Positions 44,712-54,367 of a DNA stretch of 64,000 nt are shown here, in pieces (position 1 is the stretch's first letter; the number at the start of each line of letters is the position of its first letter). The position numbers were made by a program, and so were the translations under genes. The stretch spans positions 236,329 through 300,328 of the forward strand of contig NZ_WMIG01000004.1 of the NCBI RefSeq assembly GCF_009711205.1, in the 5' to 3' direction. This DNA is from Paracoccus litorisediminis (GTDB taxonomy: Bacteria; Pseudomonadota; Alphaproteobacteria; Rhodobacterales; Rhodobacteraceae). Below the pieces are notes generated by a model. That model had not been told where the DNA came from. It was given only the letters and a program-made list of their open reading frames with translations, and ran no database searches.

Positions 44712-45623
44712 ATGGCGGATACGGCAATGCCACAGGAACGGATCGAGGCGCTGCGCGGTCATGCCGCGATGCTGGCATTCTCGGTGCTGATTGCGGGATC
44801 GTTCTCGCTGGGCGCGCGGGCCGCGAACCTGATCGACCCGACCGCGATCTCGGCGGCGCGTTTCGTGATCGCGGCGGGGGTGATTGCGGGCTTTGCCTTT
44901 GCCGGGCCGGGAATCCCGCGTCAGGCGCTGCGCGCGCCATGGCGCTACCTGCTGCTGGGCGGGCTGTTCGCAGCCTATTTCGTCCTGATGTTCGAGGGGC
45001 TGAAGACCGCCCTGCCCGTCTCGGCCGCGGCGGTATTCACGCTGACGCCGGTGATGTCGGCGGGCTTCGGCTGGCTGCTGCTGCGCCAGCGGATGACCGG
45101 GCGGCTGGCGATGGCACTGGCGCTGGGGGCGGCGGGCTCGCTTTGGGTGATCTTTCGCGGCGATATCCATGCGTTGCGGCGGCTGGATTTCGGCCGGGGC
45201 GAGGCGATCTATCTGCTGGGCTGCGTGGCGCATGCGCTTTACACACCGATGGTGCGCCGCCTGAACCGGGGCGAGACGCCGCTGGTCTCGACCTTCGGGA
45301 CGCTGGTCGCCGGGGCGGCGCTATTGAGCATCTGGGGCTGGCGCGCGATCCTTGAAACCGACTGGGCGAACCTGCCGGCGCTGGTCTGGGTAACGCTGAT
45401 CTATGTCGCGATCTGCGCCAGCGCGATGACCACGCTGCTGGTGCAATACGCGACCATGCGCCTGCCCGCCGCCAAGGTCATGGCCTATACCTATCTGACG
45501 CCCGCATGGGTGCTGCTGCTGGAATCGGCGCTGACCGGCGCCGCCCCGGCATCCGCCATGCTGCCGGGATTTGCCGCGACCATCGTGGCGCTTCTTTTGC
45601 TGCTGAAGGACCAGCGGCATTGA
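44712..45623 (+). CDS. DMT-superfamily (EamA) permease
   Basis: A 303-residue inner-membrane protein with ten predicted TM helices in two EamA repeats. The first repeat shows AAMLAFSVLIAGSFSLGARAA and PTAISAARFVIAAGV, the second has LLGCVAHALYTPMVRRLNRGE and VMAYTYLTPAWVLLLESAL. Members export amino acids and other metabolites. ATG 44712 is preceded by GGCACGGA, a weak ribosome site. It follows the LysR gene after 60 bp, perhaps co-transcribed. Substrate unknown. Confidence 0.9.
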   Translation: MADTAMPQERIEALRGHAAMLAFSVLIAGSFSLGARAANLIDPTAISAARFVIAAGVIAGFAFAGPGIPRQALRAPWRYLLLGGLFAAYFVLMFEGLKTALPVSAAAVFTLTPVMSAGFGWLLLRQRMTGRLAMALALGAAGSLWVIFRGDIHALRRLDFGRGEAIYLLGCVAHALYTPMVRRLNRGETPLVSTFGTLVAGAALLSIWGWRAILETDWANLPALVWVTLIYVAICASAMTTLLVQYATMRLPAAKVMAYTYLTPAWVLLLESALTGAAPASAMLPGFAATIVALLLLLKDQRH

Positions 45624-45633
45624 AGAAAAAGAT

Positions 45634-45655
45634 GGGTATTTAAGAAACGAAGAAA
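45634..45655 (+). repeat. Dispersed GGGTATTT repeat, plus orientation
   Basis: One arm of the element seen in full at 12810: it starts GGGTATTTAAGAAACG and continues AAGAAA, ten bases after the permease stop. Together with the opposite copy at 46746-46761 it brackets the hydrolase gene. Confidence 0.7.
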
Positions 45656-45809
45656 CCGTTTGCTGTTTCGCCCGGGCCGAGCGCAGCAGGATTGCCACAT
45701 CTGCTGGCAATCGCAGCCTGACACGCGCCGCGACCATTCGTGCCATTTGAGACATCGCTGAACGATGCTAGCCTGAGGCCAGAACAGCCACAAATGGCCG
45801 GAGACAGTG

Positions 45810-46703
45810 ATGATCACCCGCCGCTCTGCGTTGGCCATTCTGGCCGGGACCCTTGCGGCTCCGGCCCTGGCCAGTCCGGGCAAGAGCCCCGCCTTTGCCG
45901 AGATGGCCTATGCCGGCCATTCGCCGCGCAATTTGATGGATATCTATCTGCCGCGGGGCAGCGGCCCCTTTCCGGTCCTGCTCGACATTCATGGCGGAGG
46001 GTTCCTGACCGGCGACAAGCGCGACCTTGCCGTGCCCCAGCAGGTTCTGGACCATGGCGTCGCTATCGTCCGCATGAATTATCGCCTGTCGAACCAGGCC
46101 CGCTGGCCCGCCCAGCATGAGGACGTGCTGTCCGCCGCCGCCTTCCTGCAATCGCGCGGACAGGAATTGAACCTTGCGCCGGACCGGATCGCGCTGGGTG
46201 GACGCTCGGCCGGGGCGTTCCTGGCGGTGTCGGCGGCGCTCAGCATGGTGCAGGCGGGACGGCCACCCGCAGCCGTCGTCAATTTCTATGGCCCGATGGA
46301 TTTCGGCAGCATGGATGCGGACATGGCCCGGCTGGGTCTGAAGATGCATCGCCCGCCTGCCGATTCCGCCGAAAGCGTCGAGTCTCTGCTGGTCGGCTAT
46401 GCCGTGGGTGAGCGCCGACAGGAGGCCACCGCCATGGGTCCGGTCGGACGGCTGAACGCCATCGGACAGGGCGTGACCCTGCCCGCGCTGATGATCCGCC
46501 ACGGCCTGATCGACAATATCGTCGCCGCCGAGCAGGCCCAGCATCTGCGCACCGCATGGGCCGAGGTCGATCCGCATGCCGAGATCGACTTCGACCTGCT
46601 CGCTGGCGAAGGCCACGGCACCGCCGCCTTTGGCAGCCAGAAGGTGCTGGGCGATCTGGCAGCATTCCTTGTCCGCAACCTCCGGATCAAGGCGGACGGC
46701 TGA
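45810..46703 (+). CDS. Alpha/beta hydrolase (carboxylesterase-like), exported
   Basis: A 297-residue alpha/beta hydrolase of the hormone-sensitive lipase/BD-FAE type. The N-terminus MITRRSALAILAGTLAAPALAS is a Tat-like or Sec signal peptide. The oxyanion motif HGGGF is at 61-65, the nucleophile Ser is in LGGRSAGAFLA, and the late GEGHGT supplies the His. It would cleave esters or amides in the periplasm; the substrate is unknown. ATG 45810 has GGAG eight bases upstream. The gene has no same-strand partner and lies between two inverted GGGTATTT repeats. Confidence 0.9.
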   Translation: MITRRSALAILAGTLAAPALASPGKSPAFAEMAYAGHSPRNLMDIYLPRGSGPFPVLLDIHGGGFLTGDKRDLAVPQQVLDHGVAIVRMNYRLSNQARWPAQHEDVLSAAAFLQSRGQELNLAPDRIALGGRSAGAFLAVSAALSMVQAGRPPAAVVNFYGPMDFGSMDADMARLGLKMHRPPADSAESVESLLVGYAVGERRQEATAMGPVGRLNAIGQGVTLPALMIRHGLIDNIVAAEQAQHLRTAWAEVDPHAEIDFDLLAGEGHGTAAFGSQKVLGDLAAFLVRNLRIKADG

Positions 46704-46745
46704 AACGGCCCGGAACATCGGGTCGGCGCGTGACGCGTGTTTCAC

Positions 46746-46761
46746 CGTTTCTTAAATACCC
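46746..46761 (-). repeat. Dispersed GGGTATTT repeat, minus orientation
   Basis: CGTTTCTTAAATACCC is an exact inverted copy of the 16 bases at 45634-45649. It lies 42 bp after the hydrolase stop and 90 bp before the sulfotransferase-like gene. Confidence 0.7.
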
Positions 46762-46851
46762 ATTCTTCTGCGCTAACCGTGCAACCCGCGCGGCGCTTGC
46801 ACCCTTGGACGGGCTTGTCTAAGCCATTTCCAGCCCCTGACACGGACCATC

Positions 46852-47484
46852 ATGCTGATCTTTATCGAACCGCGCATCGTCCTTCTTTCGGTCCCCAAGA
46901 CTGGAACCACTGCGCTGGAAACCGCGCTGTCGGGCAAGGCCGAGATTGCCTTCCGCAACCGCCCCGAGATCAAGCATCTCAACCTGCGGCAATATCTGGG
47001 GCGTATCAGCCCGTTGCTGGCCCCGATCGGCGGCGCGCCGTTTGAATCCGTTGCCATCATCCGCGAGCCGCTGGACTGGCTGCGCAGCTGGTATCGCTAC
47101 AGGACGCGGGCAGAACTGATCGGGCACGCGAACAGCACCGCTCATATCGGCTTCGAACAGTTCCTGCGCGAATATCTCTCGACCGGGAAACGCCCGCGTT
47201 ATGCGCAGATAGGGCGGCAGAGCAACTTCCTGCTGGACGCCAGCGGCAAGGTCGCGGTCGACCATATCTTCCGCTACGAGGCGATGCAGGCGGCAGTCGA
47301 TTTCCTCTCGGCGCGGCTGAGCACGCCGATCAAGCTGCGGCACAGCAACGTCTCGCCTCAGGCCGTGACCGATCTGTCACCCGAGACCGAGGTCATGGCC
47401 CGCGAGGTGTTGGCGCAGGAATATGCGGTTTGGGAAGCGGCGCGGATCGCTGCCGTCCCGGCCCCGGTTCAAGCCGGGCCGTAA
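46852..47484 (+). CDS. Sulfotransferase-like P-loop protein
   Basis: A 210-residue protein of the sulfotransferase family-2 fold. The PAPS 5'-phosphosulfate loop is SVPKTGTTALETAL near residues 13-26, and VAIIREPLDWLRSWYRYR supplies the 3'-phosphate-binding Arg-Ser segment. FEQFLREYLS and RYEAMQAAVDFL are also typical. It would transfer sulfate from PAPS to a sugar or other acceptor, target unknown. The ribosome site is weak. Its last 16 bases overlap the convergent COQ10-like gene. Confidence 0.85.
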   Translation: MLIFIEPRIVLLSVPKTGTTALETALSGKAEIAFRNRPEIKHLNLRQYLGRISPLLAPIGGAPFESVAIIREPLDWLRSWYRYRTRAELIGHANSTAHIGFEQFLREYLSTGKRPRYAQIGRQSNFLLDASGKVAVDHIFRYEAMQAAVDFLSARLSTPIKLRHSNVSPQAVTDLSPETEVMAREVLAQEYAVWEAARIAAVPAPVQAGP

Positions 47485-47924
47485 AGCGACTTGGCGCGTT
47501 CCTCGAAGGCGCGGACGATGCGGACCATCGCCTCGTGAAAGACCACGCCGATGACCTTGCCAAGGATGGCGTTGCGGAATTCGAAATCGACAAAGAACTC
47601 GATCCGGCTGCCGCCCTCGGGCTGATCGGCAAAGGTCCAGCCGCTTTTGAGATATTTGAACGGCCCGTCCAGATATTCGGTGTCGATGCGCTTGCGCTCG
47701 GGCCAAAGCGTCACGCGGCTGCCGAAACGTTCGCGGAAAACCTTGAAACTGATGACCAGATCGGCCTCGATCACCTCGCTGCCATCGGGTCCGGGGCGGC
47801 GCGAGCGGATGCGAGCGGCGCTGTTCCAGGGCAGGAACTGCGGGTAGCTTTCAATATCTGCAACCAGCGCATACATCTGGTCGGCAGTATAGGGCAGGAT
47901 GCGGCTGTCGCTGTGATGGGGCAA
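47469..47924 (-). CDS. COQ10/RatA START-domain protein
   Basis: A 151-residue polyketide cyclase/START-fold protein. RILPYTADQMYALVADIESYPQFLPW is the family start (given in parts), followed by DLVISFKVFRERFGSRV, LDGPFKYLKSGWTF and VDFEFRNAILGKVIG. COQ10 binds coenzyme Q and helps respiration; RatA is an unrelated-effect homologue. The best start is TTG at 47924 (LPHHSDSRILP), as no ATG fits near the family start; a GTG at 48014 would add 30 unlike residues. Convergent overlap of 16 bases with the sulfotransferase gene. Confidence 0.88.
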   Translation of the reverse strand: MPHHSDSRILPYTADQMYALVADIESYPQFLPWNSAARIRSRRPGPDGSEVIEADLVISFKVFRERFGSRVTLWPERKRIDTEYLDGPFKYLKSGWTFADQPEGGSRIEFFVDFEFRNAILGKVIGVVFHEAMVRIVRAFEERAKSLYGPA

Positions 47925-47980
47925 GGGTCGGTCCCGGAGCTTGTTCCGTTTTGGGCAGCACTTAGCAGGGGAAGGGGCGC

Positions 47981-48169
47981 ATGAACAACCTAATCTGGCT
48001 GATCCGTGCGTCACGCTGGGCGCGCAACCCGCCCAGCGCCAGACGCGTCAGGCTGATCCTGGCCATCATTGCCATCTGCCTTGTGATCGTGGGCATCGAA
48101 TGGATGGGCTGGTGGCCGGACTGGGCGACAATGGACCGCCCGCGCGGCATCCATATGCAAAGGCCCTGA
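47981..48169 (+). CDS. Small membrane protein
   Basis: A 62-residue single-TM protein: basic N-terminus (WLIRASRWARNPPSARRVR) then a TM, LILAIIAICLVIVGIEWMG, and a Trp-rich WWPDWATMDRPRG tail. The ATG has AGGGGAAGGGGC upstream, a strong ribosome site. Short proteins with this NPPS-TM-WPDW pattern are familiar in Rhodobacteraceae, so I take it as real; function unknown. It is divergent from COQ10-like and convergent to the metallopeptidase gene. Confidence 0.75.
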   Translation: MNNLIWLIRASRWARNPPSARRVRLILAIIAICLVIVGIEWMGWWPDWATMDRPRGIHMQRP

Positions 48170-48231
48170 TCCGGACTGCGGCGACATGCCGCGCGCCGGA
48201 ATGTTTCGGCGCGCGCGGTTTGCATCCGGAT

Positions 48232-49080
48232 CTACAGCCCCACCTCCTTGAAGGTATTGCACTGGGCCAGCTGGCCGCTGGTGAAGCCGCGCTTGAACCA
48301 GGTCATGCGGTCCTGCGACGAGCCATGGGTGAACTTGTCGGGCCTGACTGCCTGACCGGCATTCTGCATCAGCGTGTCGTCGCCCACGGCATTGGCGGCG
48401 TTGATCGCTTCCTCGACATCGCCATCCTCGATCGTGCCGAATTGTTCATTCGCCTGCCGCGCCCAGATCCCGGCAAAGCAATCGGCCTGCAGCTCGGTCA
48501 GGACCGAGATGTAATTGGCATCGGCCTGACTGGATTGCTGGCGGATCTGCATGGTCTGGCCAAGGATGCCCAACAGGTTCTGGACATGGTGGCCGACCTC
48601 ATGCGCCACGACATAGGCAAAGGCGAAATCGCCCCCTGCCCCCATCCGCTGCTGCATGGTGTCGAAGAAAGCCGTATCCAGATACAACTTCTGATCGTTC
48701 GGGCAATAGAACGGCCCCATGGCCGAGCTTGCCCCGCCGCAACCCGTCTGCGCCTGACCCGAGAACATCACCATTTGCGGCGAGACATATTCGACCCCGG
48801 CCTGTTCGGGCAGCACCTTGCCCCAGACCTCCTCGGTGTCGGCAAGGACGACCGACATGAACTGGCCGACCTCCTGCTCCTCAGGGGTCAGTTCGCGCTG
48901 CTCGGTGGTCTGCGAGCCCTGCTCCATCGACCCCATGATGGGCGAGATGTCGATGCCCAGAAAATAGCCCACCGCAAGCACCAGAAGCACGCCGACGATG
49001 CCGATGCCGCCTGCGCCGGTCACCCCCATGCCCCGCCGATCTTCCACATTGCGGCTTCCGCGTCTGCCACGCCACTGCAT
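48232..49080 (-). CDS. Neutral zinc metallopeptidase (YpfJ-like)
   Basis: A 282-residue putative zinc peptidase. One TM (IGIVGVLLVLAVGYFLGID) near residue 27-45 follows a basic N-terminus, then a large domain with the zinc-binding HEVGHH (motif HEXXH) and the ELQADCFAGIWA segment with the third ligand. CGGASSAMGPFYCP is also family-typical. The active site would face the periplasm. Start ATG at 49080. It is divergent to dedA; the physiological substrate is unknown. Confidence 0.92.
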   Translation of the reverse strand: MQWRGRRGSRNVEDRRGMGVTGAGGIGIVGVLLVLAVGYFLGIDISPIMGSMEQGSQTTEQRELTPEEQEVGQFMSVVLADTEEVWGKVLPEQAGVEYVSPQMVMFSGQAQTGCGGASSAMGPFYCPNDQKLYLDTAFFDTMQQRMGAGGDFAFAYVVAHEVGHHVQNLLGILGQTMQIRQQSSQADANYISVLTELQADCFAGIWARQANEQFGTIEDGDVEEAINAANAVGDDTLMQNAGQAVRPDKFTHGSSQDRMTWFKRGFTSGQLAQCNTFKEVGL

Positions 49081-49211
49081 GTAAAAACCTCCAAGAACCG
49101 AAGCCCTGATACATAGAAGGCTACCCTAATCGCGCCATTCCACAAGCCACCACAAGGGTTGACAGTGTCGCAGCCGACGTTCAGCAAGCCCTTCTGACAA
49201 AGGAGCAACGC

Positions 49212-49808
49212 ATGTTCGACTGGGTGGTTTCGACGATCGAGGGCTGGGGCTATTTCGGGGTTCTGATCCTGATGGTGGCCGAGAACGTCTTTCCGCCCAT
49301 TCCATCCGAGGTCATCATGCCGCTGGCGGGCTTTCTGGCCGGGCGCGGCGACCTGAGCCTGACCATGGTCATCATCATCGGGACGCTGGGTTCGGTCATC
49401 GGCACGACCATGTGGTATTACATCGGCATGTGGATCGGTGAGGCACGCCTTAAGCGTTTCGCGGCCAAGCATGGGCGGCTGCTGACGCTGTCGCCCTCGG
49501 ATATCGACATGGCGCGGGACTGGTTCGACCGGCATGGCGGGGCGGCGGTCTTTGCCGGGCGCATGCTGCCGACGATCCGCACGCTGATCTCGGTTCCGGC
49601 CGGCCTGTCGCGGATGCCGATGTGGAAATTCCTGATCTACACCGCATTGGGCAGCGTCATCTGGATCGGCGCGCTGGCGCTGGCAGGCCTGCTGCTGCAT
49701 GAAAACTACGAACTGGTCGCAGGCTGGGTCGATCCGCTGTCGAAGCTGGTGATCCTGGCGGTGGTGGTGATCTATGTCTATCGCGTCATCACCTGGAAGC
49801 CTCACTGA
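49212..49808 (+). CDS. DedA/SNARE-associated family membrane protein
   Basis: A 198-residue DedA protein; members act as lipid flippases/undecaprenyl-phosphate transporters and affect envelope and drug tolerance. It has the ENVFPPIPSEVIMPLAGFLAG motif (in parts ENVFPPIPSEV) and the GRMLPTIRTLISVPAG motif with the functional Arg residues. Five to six hydrophobic stretches are present. ATG 49212 follows AAAGGAG. It precedes dsbB by 65 bp on the same strand. Confidence 0.93.
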   Translation: MFDWVVSTIEGWGYFGVLILMVAENVFPPIPSEVIMPLAGFLAGRGDLSLTMVIIIGTLGSVIGTTMWYYIGMWIGEARLKRFAAKHGRLLTLSPSDIDMARDWFDRHGGAAVFAGRMLPTIRTLISVPAGLSRMPMWKFLIYTALGSVIWIGALALAGLLLHENYELVAGWVDPLSKLVILAVVVIYVYRVITWKPH

Positions 49809-49873
49809 GAAACCTCATTGAGATCACGCCATTGGGATTTGTCCGAAACCTGCCCAACCCGTAAGCGAGAGCC

Positions 49874-50368
49874 ATGACCCAGACCTACAGCAAACAGTTG
49901 GGAATGCTTGCGGGCGCCGGATCGGCGGCCCTGCTGGCTGCCGCCCTGACCTTTCAGTTCTTCGGCTATGCGCCTTGCGAGTTGTGCATCCTGCAACGCT
50001 GGCCGCATCTGGTCGCGGCCATCATCGGCCTGCTGATCGCGGTGCTGGGCTGGAAACGCTGGCTGGCGCTTCTGGGTCTGCTGGCGGCGCTGGTGGCATT
50101 CGGCCTTGCCGTCTATCACACCGGGGTCGAGATGAAGATGTGGCTGGGTCCGCAGCATTGCTCGGGCGGAGTGACGGGGCTGGCCACCATGTCCACGGGC
50201 GACCTGATGGCCGCGCTGGAGAAGGCCCCGGTGGTGCGCTGCGACGAAATCAGCTGGCAGCTGTTCGGGATCTCGATGGCGGGCTGGAACGCGATCTGCT
50301 CGGCCATTCTGGCGGCGATCTGGGCCGCCTGCGCACGGGGCCGCAAAAGGGCTTTCGGGCAGGCCTGA
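49874..50368 (+). CDS. dsbB: Disulfide bond formation protein DsbB
   Basis: Inner-membrane quinone-linked oxidase that re-oxidises DsbA. The 164-residue protein has four hydrophobic segments, the first redox pair in CELC (Cys35, Cys38) after TM1 and a second pair in the periplasmic loop (PQHCSGG and VVRCDE). This set matches a functional DsbB. ATG 49874 has GAGAG upstream. A dsbA is not nearby. It is 81 bp before gyrA and probably has its own message with dedA. Confidence 0.94.
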   Translation: MTQTYSKQLGMLAGAGSAALLAAALTFQFFGYAPCELCILQRWPHLVAAIIGLLIAVLGWKRWLALLGLLAALVAFGLAVYHTGVEMKMWLGPQHCSGGVTGLATMSTGDLMAALEKAPVVRCDEISWQLFGISMAGWNAICSAILAAIWAACARGRKRAFGQA

Positions 50369-50449
50369 AGGGCCTTTTCCCCAGCGAAAGATTGCACCCT
50401 CGGCTGGTATCGGATAGACCCGTCATCAACAAAATGTTGAGGCGATCCA

Positions 50450-53194
50450 GTGTCCGATACCCCCGATCACGATGATGACGACACCACCGAGAACGGCGCC
50501 CCGGAACGGGCGGTGATGCACCATGACGGGCCCGTAATCGACATCGCGAGCGAGATGCGCTCGTCCTACCTCGACTATGCCATGTCGGTGATCGTCAGCC
50601 GCGCGATCCCGGATCTGCGCGACGGGTTGAAGCCGGTGCACCGGCGCATCCTGTTCGCCATGCACGAGACCGGCAACACCCATGACAAACCCTATCGCAA
50701 GTCGGCCCGTCCGGTCGGCGACGTGATGGGTAAATACCACCCGCATGGCGACGCCGCGATCTATGACGCGCTGGTGCGGATGGCTCAGGACTTTTCCATG
50801 TCCCTGCCGCTGCTGGACGGTCAGGGCAACTTCGGCTCGATGGACGGCGACAGTGCTGCGGCCATGCGTTACACCGAAGTGCGGATGGACAAGCCCTCGG
50901 CCTATCTGCTCATGGATATCGACAAGGACACGGTCGAGTTTCAGGACAACTATGACGGCAAGGACCGCGAGCCGACCGTCCTGCCGGCGCGTTACCCGAA
51001 CATGCTGGTCAATGGCGCGGGCGGCATCGCCGTCGGCATGGCCACCAACATCCCGCCGCATAACCTTGGCGAAGTCATCGACGCCACGCTTGCGCTGATC
51101 GAGAACCCGGACCTGCCGACCGAGCGCCTGATGGAAATCGTGCAGGGCCCCGACTTCCCCACCGGCGGCATCATCCTTGGCCGCTCGGGCATCCGCAAAG
51201 CCTATCTTGAGGGCCGCGGCAGCGTCATCATCCGCTCCAAGACCCGGATCGAGGAATCCCGCAACGGTCGCCAGATGATCGTGCTGGATGAAATCCCCTA
51301 TCAGGTGAACAAGGCCACGATGATCGAAAAGATCGCCGAACTGGCCAAGGAAAAGCGCATCGAGGGCATTGCCCATGTGCAGGACGAATCCGACCGCAAC
51401 GGCGTGCGCGTCGTCGTCGAACTGAAACGCGACGCCACCGCCGAGGTGGTGCTGAACCAGCTGTTCCGCTTTACGCCCATGCAGACCAGCTTTGGCTGCA
51501 ACATGCTGGCGCTGAACGGCGGTCGTCCCGAGCAACTGGCGCTGCGCGACTTCCTGACCCATTTCCTGACTTTCCGCGAGGATGTCGTCGCCCGCCGCAC
51601 CGCGTTCGAGCTGCGCAAGGCCCGCGAACGCGCCCATGTGCTGTGCGGTCTGGCCGTGGCGGTCAGCAATGTCGATGAGGTCGTCCACACGATCCGCTCC
51701 TCGGCCGATGCGGCCGAAGCCCGGCAGCGGCTGATGGAACGGCGTTGGCCCGCCCATGACATCGTCGAATATCTGAAGCTGATCGACGACCCGCTGCATC
51801 CGGTCAATGAGGACGGGACCTATAACCTGTCGGAAACGCAGGCCCGCGCCATTCTGGAACTGCGCCTGCAGCGCCTGACCCAGCTGGGCGTGCAGGAAGT
51901 CACCAGCGAATTGCAGACGCTGGCGGAATCCATCCGCGAATTCCTGTCCATCCTCGCCTCGCGCGATCGGATCATGGCGATCATCAGCGATGAGCTGCGC
52001 GAGGTTCGCAACAACTTCGCCGTGCCGCGCCGGACCGAGATCTCGGACTGGGCCGGGGACATGGACGATGAGGACCTGATCGAGCGCGAGGACATGGTCG
52101 TCACCATCACCTCGGGCGGCTATATCAAGCGCACGGCCTTGGCCGAGTTCCGCGCCCAGCGACGCGGCGGCAAGGGTCTGTCCAGCATGGCGACCAAGGA
52201 AGACGATCTGGTCACCACGCTGTTCGTCGCCAATACCCATACCGAACTGCTGTTCTTCACCACCGACGGCATGGTCTACCGGCTGAAAACGTGGCGGCTG
52301 CCTTTGGGCGGGCGCACGGCCAAGGGCAAGGCCATGGTCAATATCCTGCCGATCACGCAGGGCGTTTCCATCGCCGCCCTGATGCCGGTCGATGCGCCCG
52401 AAAAGGACTGGGACGACTATCAGGTGATCTTCGCCACTTCCGAGGGCGATGTGCGCCGCAACGCGCTGTCCGATTTCACCAATATCAAGTCGAACGGCAA
52501 GATCGCCATGAAGCTGCCCGAAGGGGTGGAACTGATCGGCGTGCGCATGGCCACGGAAAATGACGACGTGATGCTGGTCACGGCATCGGGTCGCGCGATC
52601 CGCTTCCCGACCACCGATGTCCGCGTCTTCAAGGGCCGCGATTCCACCGGGGTGCGCGGCATCCGTCTGGCCGAGGGCAGCCGCGTGGTCAGCATGTCGG
52701 TGATCCGCCATTTCGAGGCCGATCCCGCCGAACGCGCCGCCTATCTGAAAATGCGCCGTGCCGTTGCCGGTGCGCTGGATGACGGGGCCGAGGCCGATGA
52801 CGACGAGGAAGCCGTTGCCGAGGGCAATATCACGCAGGAACGCTATGCCGAAATGTCGGCGGCCGAGGACCTGATCCTGACCATCACCGCCAAGGGCGCG
52901 GGCAAGATCAGCTCCAGCCACGACTATCCGGTGCGCGGGCGCGGCGGTCAGGGCGTCATGGCCATGGACAAGGCCATGCGCGGCGGCGATCTGGTGGCCA
53001 GCTTCCCCGTCGAGGGCGATGACCAGATCATGCTGGCGACCTCGACCGGGCAATCGATCCGCGTACCTGTCGACGGGATCAGCTTCCGGTCGCGTTCTGC
53101 CGGCGGCGTGCGCGTCTTCAATACGGCAGAGGGCGAATCCGTGGTTTCTGTTGCCCGCATCGCCGAGAATGGCGAGGATGAGGCCGAAGCCTGA
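50450..53194 (+). CDS. gyrA: DNA gyrase subunit A
   Basis: The breakage-reunion subunit that, with GyrB, adds negative supercoils. 914 residues, GTG start at 50450. The catalytic tyrosine is Tyr141 in AMRYTEVRM, and the quinolone region reads [15 protein letters not shown] (residues 97-111), with Ala102 where E. coli has Ser83 and Asp106 for Asp87. The C-terminal blades hold the GyrA-box QRRGGKG and an acidic insert rich in Asp/Glu near 765-785 ([13 protein letters not shown]), longer than in E. coli. No gyrB in the window. Confidence 0.98.
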   Translation: MSDTPDHDDDDTTENGAPERAVMHHDGPVIDIASEMRSSYLDYAMSVIVSRAIPDLRDGLKPVHRRILFAMHETGNTHDKPYRKSARPVGDVMGKYHPHGDAAIYDALVRMAQDFSMSLPLLDGQGNFGSMDGDSAAAMRYTEVRMDKPSAYLLMDIDKDTVEFQDNYDGKDREPTVLPARYPNMLVNGAGGIAVGMATNIPPHNLGEVIDATLALIENPDLPTERLMEIVQGPDFPTGGIILGRSGIRKAYLEGRGSVIIRSKTRIEESRNGRQMIVLDEIPYQVNKATMIEKIAELAKEKRIEGIAHVQDESDRNGVRVVVELKRDATAEVVLNQLFRFTPMQTSFGCNMLALNGGRPEQLALRDFLTHFLTFREDVVARRTAFELRKARERAHVLCGLAVAVSNVDEVVHTIRSSADAAEARQRLMERRWPAHDIVEYLKLIDDPLHPVNEDGTYNLSETQARAILELRLQRLTQLGVQEVTSELQTLAESIREFLSILASRDRIMAIISDELREVRNNFAVPRRTEISDWAGDMDDEDLIEREDMVVTITSGGYIKRTALAEFRAQRRGGKGLSSMATKEDDLVTTLFVANTHTELLFFTTDGMVYRLKTWRLPLGGRTAKGKAMVNILPITQGVSIAALMPVDAPEKDWDDYQVIFATSEGDVRRNALSDFTNIKSNGKIAMKLPEGVELIGVRMATENDDVMLVTASGRAIRFPTTDVRVFKGRDSTGVRGIRLAEGSRVVSMSVIRHFEADPAERAAYLKMRRAVAGALDDGAEADDDEEAVAEGNITQERYAEMSAAEDLILTITAKGAGKISSSHDYPVRGRGGQGVMAMDKAMRGGDLVASFPVEGDDQIMLATSTGQSIRVPVDGISFRSRSAGGVRVFNTAEGESVVSVARIAENGEDEAEA

Positions 53195-53269
53195 GTGACA
53201 GCGGGGCCGGCGCGATCAGCGCCCGCCCCTGACCGCCGGGCCATGCAAGGGTGATGGCGGGGTGACGTT

Positions 53270-54346
53270 TTGAATTCACGCGACTCGCAGCTAAGCGAAA
53301 GGCTGCAGACGGGGTTTTTGGGCGTCATCGCCTTTGGGCTGATCATGTTCCTGCTGGTGCAGGCGCGTTTCCTGCTGATCTGTCTTGCCATCGCCATCAT
53401 CATCTTTTCGCTGACCAGCGACGCGATTTCGGCCTTTGCCCGGTTGCGCGTGCCGAACTGGCTGGCAACGACCCTTGCCCTGATTGCCATTGCCATCAGC
53501 CTGCTCTGGGCGGCGACAACGGTGGTGGCGCAGGTCAATGAGGTCGTCTCAACCTCGATCCTTTATGCCGACCGCGCGCAGGCGGCGCTGTCCAGCCTCA
53601 GTCAACGCTGGGGGCCGCAGGTGCAGGAATCCATTGCCACCTTCCTTGGCAGCATCGACTTCGCGGGCTGGATCCGGTCGGCGGCCGGGCAGGCCTCAAG
53701 CCTGATTTCGGGCTCGGTGCTGGTGGTGACTTTTGTCGGCTTCATGTTCAGCGAAAGGATCTGGTTCCCGGTCAAGATCGAGAACCTGACCGGCGACCCC
53801 GCCCGCGCCGAAAACGTGCTGCACGTCATCCATACGATCATGCGCCGCGTGAACCGCTACCTTGTGGTCAAGGCAGCGATCAGCGCGGTCACGGCGGCGC
53901 TGATCTGGGTGATCTTCCGCGCCGCCGGGCTGGAGCTTTCGGGCGCCATGGCCACGCTGACCTTCATCCTGAACTTCATTCCCACCATCGGCACGATCAT
54001 CGCCACCGGCACCGCGATCGCGGTCATTCTGGCGCAGACCGGCGACCCGACCGCGACCTTGATCATCGGCGGGGCCTGCACGGCGGTGCAGTTCCTGATC
54101 GGAAATATCCTTGATCCGCTGCTGCTGGGTCAGACGCTGCGGCTGTCCACGTTCGGGATCATCCTTGCGCTGGCCTTCTGGGGCGCGCTCTGGGGTATTG
54201 CGGGGACGTTTCTGGCGGTGCCGATCATGGTTGCGGTGATGATCGTCTGCGCGCAGATCCCATGGCTGCGACCCGTGGCGATCCTGCTGTCCCATGAGGG
54301 GCTGCCCGACGAGGAGCCCCCCGACCCATTACGGCTGCGCGGCTAA
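53270..54346 (+). CDS. AI-2E family transporter (UPF0118)
   Basis: A 358-residue inner-membrane protein with about eight TM segments of the AI-2E/UPF0118 permease family (TqsA, PerM). Features: LIMFLLVQARFLLICLAIAI near the start, FVGFMFSERIWFP, NRYLVVKAAISAVTAALIW and NFIPTIGTIIATG plus PLLLGQTLRLSTFGIIL. The start is uncommon, TTG at 53270 after GGCGGGGTGACGT; no ATG fits the first TM. Substrates vary in the family (autoinducer-2, ions). It follows gyrA by 75 bp. Confidence 0.88.
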   Translation: MNSRDSQLSERLQTGFLGVIAFGLIMFLLVQARFLLICLAIAIIIFSLTSDAISAFARLRVPNWLATTLALIAIAISLLWAATTVVAQVNEVVSTSILYADRAQAALSSLSQRWGPQVQESIATFLGSIDFAGWIRSAAGQASSLISGSVLVVTFVGFMFSERIWFPVKIENLTGDPARAENVLHVIHTIMRRVNRYLVVKAAISAVTAALIWVIFRAAGLELSGAMATLTFILNFIPTIGTIIATGTAIAVILAQTGDPTATLIIGGACTAVQFLIGNILDPLLLGQTLRLSTFGIILALAFWGALWGIAGTFLAVPIMVAVMIVCAQIPWLRPVAILLSHEGLPDEEPPDPLRLRG

Positions 54347-54367
54347 TTCCCCAGCCGCGCCAGCGTT

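Noticed and set aside
48011..48262. Minus-strand frame opposite the 62-residue membrane protein
   Set aside because: The plus-strand gene has a strong ribosome site and a clear TM; the opposite frame has neither.
50426..53053. Minus-strand frame of 875 codons opposite gyrA
   Set aside because: GyrA is unmistakable on the plus strand; the opposite frame has no family features.
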